This document shows positions 43,272 to 52,352 of a DNA stretch of 64,000 nt, in pieces. The number at the start of each line of letters is the position of its first letter. Positions within the stretch are counted from its first letter, which is position 1. The stretch spans positions 62,001 through 126,000 of the forward strand of contig NZ_JANZXA010000008.1 of NCBI RefSeq assembly GCF_025153475.1, written 5' to 3'. The translations under genes and the position numbers were made by a program. The notes below the pieces were generated by a model that was not told where the DNA came from, did not search any database, and saw only the letters and a program-made list of their open reading frames with translations. This DNA is from Novosphingobium mangrovisedimenti (lineage in GTDB: Bacteria; Pseudomonadota; Alphaproteobacteria; Sphingomonadales; Sphingomonadaceae).

Positions 43272-45659
43272 TCAGCTCGTGAACAGCGACTTGCGGATCA
43301 CCGCGTGGACGCCGAAATTCCCGTTCACCACCTGACTCACGCCGAAGTCCACGCCCACCGACAGCAGCGAGATCGCCTCGTCCTCGCTCAATTGCTTGGC
43401 CGTCATCAGGAAGCGGCGCGCCTTGCGGAACGCGTCGCGCATGGCGCCATCGATCGAGCTTTGCTTGTAGACCTCGCTCTGGGCGTCCTCGCCGAGTTCC
43501 TTGAGGTAGTCGGGGTGGCTGAAGCCCATGATGACCCATTCGGTCTCGGTCTCGATCAGCGGGTAATCGACGTCCTTGAGCTGTTCCATCAGGCTCGATG
43601 CCTTGTGATGGACCACCTGGATCAGCGCGGTCATCGAACATTCGATGGCCGTGCCGCACAGTTCGCTGTCGCCCTGCGAGGCATGGGGATCGCCCAGCGA
43701 CAGCAGCGCCCCCGCCACCTGCACCGGCAGGAACACCCGCGCGCCCGGGCCGGTGCGCCAGTTGTCCAGATTGCCGCCGAACGAGGCGGGCGGAACCGAA
43801 TCCACCAGACCGTTGTGCGCGGGCGCCACGGCGATGACGCCGAAGTGCGGGCGGATCGGGATCTCGACGTTGCGCAGCACGTCGTAATTGCGCTCGATCT
43901 TGGCGGGATCGACCGGAACGCCCGGATAATCGTAGCGGGCATGGGCAACGCCCGAGGGGTCGATCTGTTCGGTCCAGCGATAGGAATAGACCGCATGCGC
44001 CGTGGGCGTGCGCGCGCCGGTCGCCTCGACCTCGTAGATCGTCACGACCTCGCGCATTTTCGGCTCGGTCAGCAGGTCCTGATAGTGGAAGCCCCAGTAC
44101 GTGGCGGCATTGCTGCCGAAGCACTTGCCGGCAAAGCGCGAATTGCCGCTCGGCCGGGGCTTGAGATCGAGAATGCGCACTTCGACGAGATCGCCGGGCA
44201 TGGCGCCCTCGACGGCAATCGGGCCGGTGCAGATATGCACGCCGAAGCCCTCGCCCGGACCACGCCCGAATGCCGTCGCCTCCATGGGCCCGGCGCCCCT
44301 GCGTTCGATGGCCTTGCCGTGCTCGTCCCAGTGATAGACGCTTTCGGCGCCGGGATCGCCCTGCACCATGCGTTCCGGATCGTCGTTGGCGTGATGGGTC
44401 AGCGTCTCGATCGTGACGAAGTCGCCCGAGCGGACATGCAGCGCGGGCTTGAGGTCCTTGCTGAAATAGCCCCAGTGCACGGTCTCGGGCGAAACCGGCA
44501 GGTGATGGTGGCGGACCGGCTGCCCGTCGGCGAACTTCGCAGGGTCGACTGGCTGCGCGGCGTCGGTCTCGACCTCGGTTTCGTCCTCGATCTCTGCGTC
44601 GAGCGAGGCTTCAGGTTCGGCAGCGGCCTCGGCAGCCGTTTCGTTTGCCGGGCTGTCCTGCTTGGCCGCATTACGCTCGCCACGCGCCGGGCGGCCCCGG
44701 CGCAGGAGTTCCACCGCTTCCTGCTCCTGCGGCTGCGCCTTGCGGTATTCGCGCGGAGAAATGCCGTACTGCTCGCGGAAAGCGCGGCTGAACGAGGCGG
44801 AATCGTTGAAGCCCCATTCGAACAGGATGTCCGAGATCGACTTCTGCACGTGGAGCGGACTGCGCAAGTCGAGTCGGCAGCGTTCGAGGCGCCGCACCTT
44901 CACGTAGTGGCCGAAGCTGTCGTTGATCGATTCGAACAGCTTCTGCAGGTAGCGCGGCGAAATGCCGTGCTCGGCGGCGACCTGCTGGTAATTCAGATCG
45001 GGGTCGGACAGGCGGATCTCGATAGTCTGGAAAATCCGCTCCAGCAGCGCCGCTCGCATGCCCGCCGCCCCGCCCATGGCCTTGGCCGGGGCATTGTCGA
45101 GCAGGCTGGTGACGAGGAATTCGGGAAAGGCCAGTTCGACGGGCCGTGCCTGATCGGTGGTGATGTCCGAAATCGTATCGGCCAGCGATCGCAGCATGCC
45201 GGCAAAGACGCGCGCGGTGCCGGTATCGGTGGCGATCTTGCGCGGCTCACCGCCGATCGGCGTCTTGAGGCGCATCGACAAGTCGCTGTGCGGCACCTGG
45301 ACGATCAGGCTGCGGTTGTCGCCGGCGAAGGCCAGATGCACTGGCGAATCGCCCCGGCCGCAGATCATGTCGCCGTCGCTCAGCTTCAGTGTCTGCTGCG
45401 CATCGCGCATCGTCGCGGTGCCGTCGAGGATCATCGCCAGCCAGTAGGTCTGGGGCTGTTCGCGAAAGTCGATCGACCAGGATTGCGGGGTTCCGGTCAC
45501 CCGGATGAAGTCGATGTTAGTGCTTGAACGGAAATGGATAAGCTCGCCGTACAGAGTCGCTTCGTCGGCCTCGTCGAGCGTCAGCGACAGGCGCTTGAGA
45601 GCGAAGCGCCAAGCATCGCGCCGCTGCTCCTTGGGATAAACATTCGTCGTTATTCGCAC
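43272..45659 (-). CDS. AraC-type regulator fused to a complete formamidase/acetamidase domain
   Basis: 795 aa in one uninterrupted frame. Residues ~1-200: AraC-binding-like domain (RFREQPQTYWLAMILDGTAT type region, LSDGDMICGRGDSPVHLAF). About 205-320: two-HTH AraC/XylS domain (VAAEHGISPRYLQKLFE and ILFEWGFNDSASFSRAFREQ, then YGISPREYR). About 325-385: acidic Ala/Glu-rich linker. About 385-795: entire FmdA_AmdA domain (ETVHWGYFSKDLKPALHVRS, CTGPIAVEGAMPGDLVEV, GDPHASQGDSELCGTAIE). The enzyme domain may still hydrolyse amide or act as a substrate sensor. It starts with a GTG at 45659, downstream of the M20 gene on the same strand, opposite the free formamidase operon. Continuity of the frame is seen directly. 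Confidence 0.88.
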   Translation of the reverse strand: MRITTNVYPKEQRRDAWRFALKRLSLTLDEADEATLYGELIHFRSSTNIDFIRVTGTPQSWSIDFREQPQTYWLAMILDGTATMRDAQQTLKLSDGDMICGRGDSPVHLAFAGDNRSLIVQVPHSDLSMRLKTPIGGEPRKIATDTGTARVFAGMLRSLADTISDITTDQARPVELAFPEFLVTSLLDNAPAKAMGGAAGMRAALLERIFQTIEIRLSDPDLNYQQVAAEHGISPRYLQKLFESINDSFGHYVKVRRLERCRLDLRSPLHVQKSISDILFEWGFNDSASFSRAFREQYGISPREYRKAQPQEQEAVELLRRGRPARGERNAAKQDSPANETAAEAAAEPEASLDAEIEDETEVETDAAQPVDPAKFADGQPVRHHHLPVSPETVHWGYFSKDLKPALHVRSGDFVTIETLTHHANDDPERMVQGDPGAESVYHWDEHGKAIERRGAGPMEATAFGRGPGEGFGVHICTGPIAVEGAMPGDLVEVRILDLKPRPSGNSRFAGKCFGSNAATYWGFHYQDLLTEPKMREVVTIYEVEATGARTPTAHAVYSYRWTEQIDPSGVAHARYDYPGVPVDPAKIERNYDVLRNVEIPIRPHFGVIAVAPAHNGLVDSVPPASFGGNLDNWRTGPGARVFLPVQVAGALLSLGDPHASQGDSELCGTAIECSMTALIQVVHHKASSLMEQLKDVDYPLIETETEWVIMGFSHPDYLKELGEDAQSEVYKQSSIDGAMRDAFRKARRFLMTAKQLSEDEAISLLSVGVDFGVSQVVNGNFGVHAVIRKSLFTS

Positions 45660-45823
45660 TTACGGACCACCTGAAAATGGTGGCACCCTTCTCCGGAGAA
45701 TGAACGCTTCTTAACTTTGGCGACCTACGCCACGGTCTATCCAGCGTTGCCCAAACCGACAAGGGGGCTGTTCATTCGGCCATGGACTCGCCCGCACAGC
45801 CGCAGTGGCGGAGGCCGTCAGAG

Positions 45824-47218
45824 CTAGAAAGGCGAGTCGTTTCCATAGACGCTCGTCGCACCGTCCAGACCGGCCGGCGCCTCCCCCCTGCCGCAGACGG
45901 CCAGCATCGTAAGCGCATAGACGAGCGCGCTCGATGCCATGTCCTCTCCCGTCGGCCGCCAGCGCGGCATTCCGGTGGTGACGGCCGGAACGCGGTGCAT
46001 GTTGAACACGTTGTGATCGCGCCACATGCTCGAATAGACCGGATGGGCCGGTTCCAACGGCGCGCCGCGCGCCAGGCGCGTGGCCGCATCGACCGCACCG
46101 ACCAGCGGGGCGACTTCGCCGGGCCGCGCCTCGAAACCGTGGCGCACCACCACCGGCTCGACATCGAACTGCTCGACATCGACACCACGCATCGCCTCGA
46201 CGATCCCGTGATAGGCATCGGCCGCCTTCTGGCGCGGGTTGAGCGAGACATCGAGGTAGAGCGCGCAAACCTCGGTGCCCGCGCCGAAGTCGATCGGCAT
46301 GCCGCCCCGCACCGAGGCGATCTGGACCTTGGGCCGCACTTCGCCGCTCGCCGTCTCGATGATGCTGCCCTGCTCGAAGGCGAGGCCCCAGGCATGAAGC
46401 GCGTCGATCACGGGGCCCAGACGATAGATCGGATTGGGATGCGCGGCCGCGCTCTGCGGCGCGTCGAGGATCGGCGAGAACATGCCCTGCCCGAAGATGC
46501 GCACGCGGAACAGCGCATAGCCGCTGCCCTGCCAGGTCAGCCCGAAGTCGGTACCCTCGGCCGCAATTGCATAGTCCGGCGCGACGCCGCCGTGGTGGAA
46601 CAGGTAGTGCGCGCCGATGTCCTTGCCGTTCCACTCGATACCGGAAAATTCCTCTATCGGCTCGGGGCCGATCTCACCCGGGCAGGCCGTCAGCCAGGTC
46701 TTGCCGGACAGGCCGATACCGGCCTTGCGCAGCGCCTTGGCCGCAATCAGGAAGCAGGACATCGGGCCGCGATCGTTGGTGACGGGATAGCCGCGAATAC
46801 GGCCCTCGTCGTCGAGCCAGCACTTGGTCCATTCGGGATCGGCCAGCGTGCTTTCACGGTAGCGGAACTTGTCGTGCTCGATCATGCCCGTCGGGCTCTC
46901 GGTATCCAGGTGCGCGGTGAAGAGCAGGTTCGCGCCGCGCCCGGTGCCGCCGTACTCGCCGATCACATTGGGCCGTTCGGGCGTCGCGCCGACCTTGCGC
47001 GGGCGGAAGCCTTCCTTGGCCATCCAGTCGTGGACGAATTCGGCTGCGGCCAGTTCCTCGCGCGAGCGGCTGGGAATGTTGCCGAGCGTGAGCGCCAGAT
47101 CGACCAGTTCATCGGTATCGATCGCCGCGGCAATCGCCGCGCGCTCTTCCTCGCTGACGGCATAGGGCGCCTTGGCGGGATCGGCGAATGCGGGTTCGTG
47201 CTCGGAAAAATCAGCCAC
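45824..47218 (-). CDS. M20-family metallopeptidase/amidohydrolase
   Basis: 464 aa. LLFTAHLDTE carries the metal His-x-Asp, GYPVTNDRGPMSCFL the bridging Asp, and TACPGEIGPE the catalytic Glu region; a late MHRVPAVTTG segment holds the C-terminal His site region. Family members include ArgE, DapE, carboxypeptidases and N-carbamoylases, removing acyl or carbamoyl groups. GTG start with GGAGGCCGAC. The MFS gene upstream ends 33 bases away; part of one operon. Confidence 0.88.
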   Translation of the reverse strand: MADFSEHEPAFADPAKAPYAVSEEERAAIAAAIDTDELVDLALTLGNIPSRSREELAAAEFVHDWMAKEGFRPRKVGATPERPNVIGEYGGTGRGANLLFTAHLDTESPTGMIEHDKFRYRESTLADPEWTKCWLDDEGRIRGYPVTNDRGPMSCFLIAAKALRKAGIGLSGKTWLTACPGEIGPEPIEEFSGIEWNGKDIGAHYLFHHGGVAPDYAIAAEGTDFGLTWQGSGYALFRVRIFGQGMFSPILDAPQSAAAHPNPIYRLGPVIDALHAWGLAFEQGSIIETASGEVRPKVQIASVRGGMPIDFGAGTEVCALYLDVSLNPRQKAADAYHGIVEAMRGVDVEQFDVEPVVVRHGFEARPGEVAPLVGAVDAATRLARGAPLEPAHPVYSSMWRDHNVFNMHRVPAVTTGMPRWRPTGEDMASSALVYALTMLAVCGRGEAPAGLDGATSVYGNDSPF

Positions 47219-47251
47219 GTCGGCCTCCGGAAATCGTGATGTCTTGCAAGA

Positions 47252-48499
47252 TCAGTGGCCGGCGACGAGCAGGCCTTCGCCCACGTCCGCCGCCCGATTG
47301 TAGCGCGGGAGCAGCATGAGCAGGACCGCACCCGCCATAAGCGCTCCACCCACGCCGACAAGTGCCGGGCGGTAGGAATGCTGCGCATCGAACACAGCGT
47401 CGAGCAGGATCGGCGTCGTGCCCTGCGCGGCGATCACCGCCGAATACATCGCGCCGATCACCGAGCCGAAATGGCGCGTGCCGAAATAGCGGCCGATGAA
47501 ATAGGGTAAGGCGCCGAACTGGCCGCCGAGCCCCACGCCCAGCAGCGCGCCGCCGATGACGAGTGCGGTCATGCCCGTTCCGGTTTCCAGCAGGACCAGC
47601 CCGATAACGGCCATGAGGTACATCGGCACCACGACGCGCGGCGACGGGATCATGTCCATGATCCGCCCGGTGGCGATCTGCCAGCCCGACGTAACCAGCG
47701 CGAAGACGCCGACCACCGCCGTCCCGGTCGCGACCGAGAAACCGCGATCGCCAAGGATCGGCACGACATGGCTGAACACTGCCGTGGTGCCGCCCGCACC
47801 GGCCGCCAGCGCGATCAGAATCAGCCAGAAGGCCGGCGTCTGTGCAGCTTCGCCCAGCGTGAGGCCGTCGCGCTCCACCGCCTCTACATGATGGCCCGAA
47901 CCGGCCCTGTCGCGCAGCATGAGCCACAGCAGCGGAAATGCGATCAGCAGCATGAAGCCGCTCACACCGAGATAGCCGGCTCGCCAGCCCCAGGTCTGCA
48001 CCAGCACGGCGGCGAGTACCGGCAGGATCACCGAGCCCAGCCCGTTGCCCCCGCCCGCACTGACGCCGAGCGCAGTGCCGCGGTTCTTGTCGAACCAGTC
48101 GGCGATCACCTTCTGGAAGATCGGCGTGCCGGCCATGGCACCGAAGACCGCCAGCACGGCGAAAGTCGCGTAGAATTGCAGGAGGCTGCCGCCCGTCATC
48201 GCCAGCGCCGCGATCGACAGCGCCAGACCGAAGACACCCGCCAGCAAGGTGCGCCGCGCGCCGCCCTTGTCGACGTGGCGGCCAATCAGCGGATAGCTTA
48301 CGGCCCCTACCAGAGCCAGCACGCCCAGCACGCCCGAAATGCTGGCACGCGACCAGCCGAACTCCTCGGAAAGCGGCACCAGAAACAGGCCGAAAACGGC
48401 ATGGACCGCCGGAGTCACACTGACCGAATTGCCAACGGTACATGCGGCCAGAACGCCCCCGGGCGTTCCCCGGGTCAGCGATTTCAGAGCATCGGCCAT
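47252..48499 (-). CDS. MFS transporter
   Basis: 415 aa with about twelve membrane helices and the MFS loop motif HVDKGGARR between helices 2 and 3. GGAGGG lies 10 bases before the ATG at 48499. Second MFS gene of the region, lying between the isochorismatase-like and M20 genes in the leftward operon. It probably carries the same substrate class; specificity is unknown. Confidence 0.88.
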   Translation of the reverse strand: MADALKSLTRGTPGGVLAACTVGNSVSVTPAVHAVFGLFLVPLSEEFGWSRASISGVLGVLALVGAVSYPLIGRHVDKGGARRTLLAGVFGLALSIAALAMTGGSLLQFYATFAVLAVFGAMAGTPIFQKVIADWFDKNRGTALGVSAGGGNGLGSVILPVLAAVLVQTWGWRAGYLGVSGFMLLIAFPLLWLMLRDRAGSGHHVEAVERDGLTLGEAAQTPAFWLILIALAAGAGGTTAVFSHVVPILGDRGFSVATGTAVVGVFALVTSGWQIATGRIMDMIPSPRVVVPMYLMAVIGLVLLETGTGMTALVIGGALLGVGLGGQFGALPYFIGRYFGTRHFGSVIGAMYSAVIAAQGTTPILLDAVFDAQHSYRPALVGVGGALMAGAVLLMLLPRYNRAADVGEGLLVAGH

Positions 48500-48615
48500 A
48501 GACTGGGACCCTCCATTTTGGCGCGGGCGGGCGGACCGGCCTGCAAGGATGCGCCGGTCTCAGCGCCCACAGGCACCGGCCCTCGCCGGGAATGCAGGAA
48601 TGGCGGCGGCGCGCT

Positions 48616-49266
48616 TCAAGCCCAGGCCCCGGCCACCGCGTCCGAGGTGACCAGCAAGGCCAGGTTCTTCTCGAGCACGTTGAGCGTCGCCGTGTGCATC
48701 TCCGGTTCGTATGCCGCACAGGCATCGGAAACAACGAAGACGTTGTAGCCGTTGTGGAAGGCCGAGCGCGCGGTGGAATCGACGCAGCATTCGGTGGTGA
48801 TGCCGGTCATGACCACGGTATCGATCCCGCGCGCCTTGAGCTGCTCGTCGAAATCGGTGCCGTGAAAGCTGTCGAACATCAGCTTGTCGATCTCGATGTC
48901 GCCCGGCTCGGGCGAGACGCGGTAATAGTCGGCACCGCCATCGTCCACGCGGCAGATAGCCTCGCCGCCAGGTTCGCCGCGCCGGGCCATCAGCGTCTTG
49001 AGCACCGGCGGATCGGTTTCGGGCCGCGTGACGACCCGCATGAAGGCCACCGTCGCCCCCGCCTTGCGCGCGGCGGCGATCAGGTCCTCGACACGGTCGA
49101 TGGCCGCCTCGATCGCCGTCATGTCCACGCCGAAACGGCCGACGAGACCATCGGGCGCGGCGAAATCGGTCTGGATATCGACGACGACGAGTGCCGTCGT
49201 CGCCGGCGGCAGCATCGCGCCGAGCTTGTCCGGCGCGACGTGCGGCAGGTCAGTGGCCTCAGCCAT
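48616..49266 (-). CDS. Isochorismatase-family cysteine amidohydrolase (RutB-like role)
   Basis: 216 aa with the Asp-Lys-Cys triad: TALVVVDIQTDFAAP (Asp), EIDKLMFDSFHGT (Lys) and GITTECCVDST with the nucleophilic Cys and its cis-peptide neighbour. The family hydrolyses amides or ureides such as N-carbamoylsarcosine and ureidoacrylate. The ATG overlaps the last 8 bases of the RutA-like gene, so the two proteins are translated together, as RutA and RutB act in series. Confidence 0.88.
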   Translation of the reverse strand: MAEATDLPHVAPDKLGAMLPPATTALVVVDIQTDFAAPDGLVGRFGVDMTAIEAAIDRVEDLIAAARKAGATVAFMRVVTRPETDPPVLKTLMARRGEPGGEAICRVDDGGADYYRVSPEPGDIEIDKLMFDSFHGTDFDEQLKARGIDTVVMTGITTECCVDSTARSAFHNGYNVFVVSDACAAYEPEMHTATLNVLEKNLALLVTSDAVAGAWA

Positions 49267-50383
49267 GGCTGCCGACCTTTACCTTGCCGGGAAAGCGCTC
49301 GCGCAGGACCGGAAGGACCTCGCGGCCGAACTTGGGGATGCCGGTCAGGTAATCCGGGAAGATCAACATGAGCCCGTCGGTGCCGGAGACTTCGAGCAGC
49401 TTGGTCAACCGGTCGGTCACGGTCTGCGAGCATCCGGTGACATGCGCGGACATGAAGCTCGAGCGGGCCTTCTTGGTGAAGGCGTTTTCCTTGCCGATTT
49501 CGGCATCGAGGAAGCCATAGGCCCGCATCATGCCGTGCAGAGCATCTTCGTCGAAGCCCTCGGCATAATGCTTCGCGGTCGCCTCGGCCTCTTCGTCGGT
49601 ATCGCCGAAGACCACGGTCATCATCGAATAGGTGCGCACATAGCGGCCCAGCTCGGCCGCATCGGCCTTGGCGGCGCGGCTGGCCTCGGCCAGTTCTTCC
49701 GGATCGGCACCCGACAGGAAGATCGCATCCATCTCTTCCGAGGTGAAGCGCATGCCCTTCTTCGAGGAACCGGCGCAGACGAGGAACGGGCGCTTTTCCG
49801 GCTTGGGCCAGGATTCGCAGTCATCGAGCTGGAAGTACTTGCCATCCATCGAGACGGAATCTTCCTTCCACAGCCGCTTGATCGCCGTGATCCATTCCTT
49901 GGCGAGATCGTAGCGCCCGTCGTGGTCGACGCCTTCGGGCCAGGCGCCCATCTGCGAGAATTCGCCCTTGTACGAACCGGTTACCACGTTGAGACCCGAA
50001 CGCCCGCCCGAGACCTGATCGAGCGTCGCCATCATCTTGGCCACGACCGCCGGGTTCTGGAGAATGGTGTGGACCGTGGTCCAGCACTTCACCTTGCTGG
50101 TCACCTCGGCCAGCGCGGCCATGAGCACGACCGGATCGAGCGAGCTGTCCCAGTGGTGCGTCTCACCACCGTAGCCGCGAAACTTCGACATCGACATGAT
50201 GAAATCGAACCCGACGTCCTCGGCCAGCACCGCGCACTGGCGGTTGTAGGCATAGGAGCCGTCGAGCTCGGGCTTGTTCTTCGAGAGGATCCACCCGCCG
50301 TTCGCGATCGGAAGGAAGATGCCGAGATCCTTGCCGCCGGCGTCCGAAGGAATGTCGAATGGCGTAGGCTGGAACTGGGTCAT
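49259..50383 (-). CDS. RutA-like flavin-dependent monooxygenase (LLM class)
   Basis: 374 aa. KDLGIFLPIANGGWILSKNK, LAEDVGFDFIMSMSKFRGYG, QNPAVVAKMMATLDQVSGGR and GLNVVTGSYKGEFSQMGAWP match the RutA pyrimidine-oxygenase branch of bacterial luciferase-like enzymes. RutA opens the uracil ring with FMN and O2; related enzymes attack other cyclic amides or sulfones. The ATG at 50383 has AGGA 8 bases upstream. Located directly after a PfkB kinase gene and coupled to an isochorismatase-type hydrolase gene. A Rut flavin reductase (RutF) is not nearby. Confidence 0.88.
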   Translation of the reverse strand: MTQFQPTPFDIPSDAGGKDLGIFLPIANGGWILSKNKPELDGSYAYNRQCAVLAEDVGFDFIMSMSKFRGYGGETHHWDSSLDPVVLMAALAEVTSKVKCWTTVHTILQNPAVVAKMMATLDQVSGGRSGLNVVTGSYKGEFSQMGAWPEGVDHDGRYDLAKEWITAIKRLWKEDSVSMDGKYFQLDDCESWPKPEKRPFLVCAGSSKKGMRFTSEEMDAIFLSGADPEELAEASRAAKADAAELGRYVRTYSMMTVVFGDTDEEAEATAKHYAEGFDEDALHGMMRAYGFLDAEIGKENAFTKKARSSFMSAHVTGCSQTVTDRLTKLLEVSGTDGLMLIFPDYLTGIPKFGREVLPVLRERFPGKVKVGSHG

Positions 50384-50419
50384 CCTGAAATCCTGTTCGT
50401 TGGTCTGGGCTTCGTGCAA

Positions 50420-51352
50420 TCAGCCTAGGGAAGCCGCAGAAGCGTTCTTGATTGGCAGCGCATGTTCTGTTGGCGTCCCCAAAAGCAGGTCCGCCACGGC
50501 CGCGCGCGTGGGCATCGAAGGCGCCGCTCCCTGCCCCAGCGTACACAGCGCCGCAGCCGCACTCGCGCAAGGCAGAGCTTCCTCCAAACAGCGCCCTTCG
50601 TCCAGCAGCGCGGCCAGCGCGCCGCAGAAACAATCGCCCGCGCCAATCGTATCGACGGGGATCACCGGCACGGCCGGCACATGGAGATGCCAGTCGCTCC
50701 GCACCGCCAGTGCACCGTTCGCCCCCAGCGTAATGACGACCGCCTGCCCATCCCGGCACAGCAGGCTGCGCGCGCGCCGGGCCAGATCGTCGTCATCGCC
50801 ATCGGCAGGAACATAGACGCCAAGTTCGTGTTCGTTGAGGACGAGGACATCGACATGCTCGAACAGCGCCCTCGCCCCGGCGACGGCCGGCGCCGTGTTG
50901 AGGATACGGATCGCCTTTGACTGCGCGAAGACCGGCAGGAGCGTGGCAACCGGCACTTCAAGCTGGGCCAGCAGCACCCCCTCGTCCACCGGCGCGCAGG
51001 GCCGCAATCGCGCATTGGCACCAGAAACCACGATGATCTGGTTCTCACCCTCGGCATCGACGGCGATATAGGCAGTGCCGGTTTCCTGACCTTCGAGCAC
51101 TTCGATGCCGGAAACATCGATCCCGTCGGCGGCCAGCCTGTCGCGCATCCAGCGGCCGGCATCGCCATCGCCCACCGCGCCGATCATGCGCGTCTGCGCC
51201 CCCATGCGCGCGGCCGCGACGGCCTGGTTCGCGCCCTTGCCTCCGGGCAGTTTCGCAGTGGCACCGGCCATGACGGTCTCGCCCGGCAACGGCAGGCGTT
51301 CGAGCGAGGCAATAATGTCAATATTGATCGAACCGACGATGTGAACAGCCAA
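50420..51352 (-). CDS. PfkB-family carbohydrate kinase (ribokinase-like)
   Basis: 310 aa, the size of E. coli RbsK. VGSINIDIIASLERLPLPGE and KLPGGKGANQAVAAARMGA are the N-terminal ribokinase signature, and VDTIGAGDCFCGALAALL holds the catalytic Asp and anion hole. The start is a TTG at 51352 by family N-terminus, with GGATGGGG upstream. It phosphorylates ribose or a related sugar/nucleoside, and stands first in the leftward operon before the RutA-like gene, which hints at nucleoside-type substrates. Confidence 0.88.
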   Translation of the reverse strand: MAVHIVGSINIDIIASLERLPLPGETVMAGATAKLPGGKGANQAVAAARMGAQTRMIGAVGDGDAGRWMRDRLAADGIDVSGIEVLEGQETGTAYIAVDAEGENQIIVVSGANARLRPCAPVDEGVLLAQLEVPVATLLPVFAQSKAIRILNTAPAVAGARALFEHVDVLVLNEHELGVYVPADGDDDDLARRARSLLCRDGQAVVITLGANGALAVRSDWHLHVPAVPVIPVDTIGAGDCFCGALAALLDEGRCLEEALPCASAAAALCTLGQGAAPSMPTRAAVADLLLGTPTEHALPIKNASAASLG

Positions 51353-51521
51353 GTGTGCGCCCCATCCTTTTGCTTGTGGAAGCCGGGTGCAGCATGCGCG
51401 CACACGACCGGTCAAGCACGAGCAGCCACCGTGCGCGCAGGCGCAACAATTGCGGGCATCAGCGCCAAGAGCGCGCGGGCACCCTCCCCCTAGGCTGCCC
51501 AGCAACAATGGAGGTTCCTCA
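51353..51521. promoter_or_regulatory. Divergent promoter region between kinase and SDR genes
   Basis: A 169-base gap separates the leftward PfkB operon and the rightward SDR gene; both promoters should be here. GGAGG stands 7 to 11 bases before the SDR ATG. No clear operator seen. Confidence 0.5.
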
Positions 51522-52352
51522 ATGACGAATTGGCTGATTACCGGGATTGGCGGCGGCCTTGGCCGGACGCTGGCCGAAGCCGCTCTCGCGCGCGGAGACA
51601 CGGTTGTCGGCACCACGCGGCAGGCCAGCGACGAGGCCTTCACCAGCCTTGCCCCGGGCCGTGCGCATGTCCTTACCGTGGACCTCGGCGACGAGACTTC
51701 GGTGCGCGATGCCGTCGCCCGGGCCGAAGAGCTGACCGGCGGCATCGACCGTCTCGTCAACAATGCCGGCTACGGTCTGATCGGCGCGATCGAGGAAGTG
51801 TCCATCGAAGAGACCAGGGCGCTGTTCGAAATCAACGTCTTCGGCGCGCTGCGCATGATCCAGGCCGTGCTCCCGGCGATGCGCGCGCGCCGCGCCGGGC
51901 ATATCGTCAACATCACCTCGGTCAGCGGCCACGCGCCCTGGGCCGGCACGGCAATCTATGGCGCCAGCAAGTACGCGCTCGAATGCCTCGGCCAGACGCT
52001 GGCGCAGGAAGTGGCGCCGATGAACATTCGCGTCACCAATGTCGCGCCGGGCGGCATGCGCACCGAATTTGCCGGTGCCGGCCTGAAGTTCGCCGTCAGG
52101 GACATCGCCGATTACGACAGCGTCGCCCATTTCGCGCGCCGCAGCCTCACCGAGAATGCGGGCAAGGAAAAGGGCGATCCGCAGCGCGCGGCGGCAGCGA
52201 TCCTGCAGGCGCTCGACGCGCCCAAGCCGCCGCTGCACCTGTTCCTGGGCGAGGACGCGCTGCATTACGCCACCGACCAGCACGCCTTCGTCGCCGCGCA
52301 GATCAAGGAGTGGGAAGCGCTCTCGCTCTCCATCGCCTACGAAGACGCCTGA
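51522..52352 (+). CDS. Short-chain dehydrogenase/reductase
   Basis: 276 aa. NAD(P)-binding motif ITGIGGGLGRTLAEAA at the start, LVNNAGYGLIG, catalytic Ser in NITSVSGHAPW and the YGASK Tyr-Lys pair. Classical SDR oxidoreductase. The stop TGA overlaps the ATG of the next gene by one base, so it is cotranslated with a second isochorismatase-like hydrolase. Confidence 0.92.
   Translation: MTNWLITGIGGGLGRTLAEAALARGDTVVGTTRQASDEAFTSLAPGRAHVLTVDLGDETSVRDAVARAEELTGGIDRLVNNAGYGLIGAIEEVSIEETRALFEINVFGALRMIQAVLPAMRARRAGHIVNITSVSGHAPWAGTAIYGASKYALECLGQTLAQEVAPMNIRVTNVAPGGMRTEFAGAGLKFAVRDIADYDSVAHFARRSLTENAGKEKGDPQRAAAAILQALDAPKPPLHLFLGEDALHYATDQHAFVAAQIKEWEALSLSIAYEDA

Noticed and set aside
43305..45527. 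740-aa plus-strand frame opposite the AraC-formamidase gene
   Set aside because: Arg/Ala/Leu-rich shadow of a gene with strong domains on the other strand.
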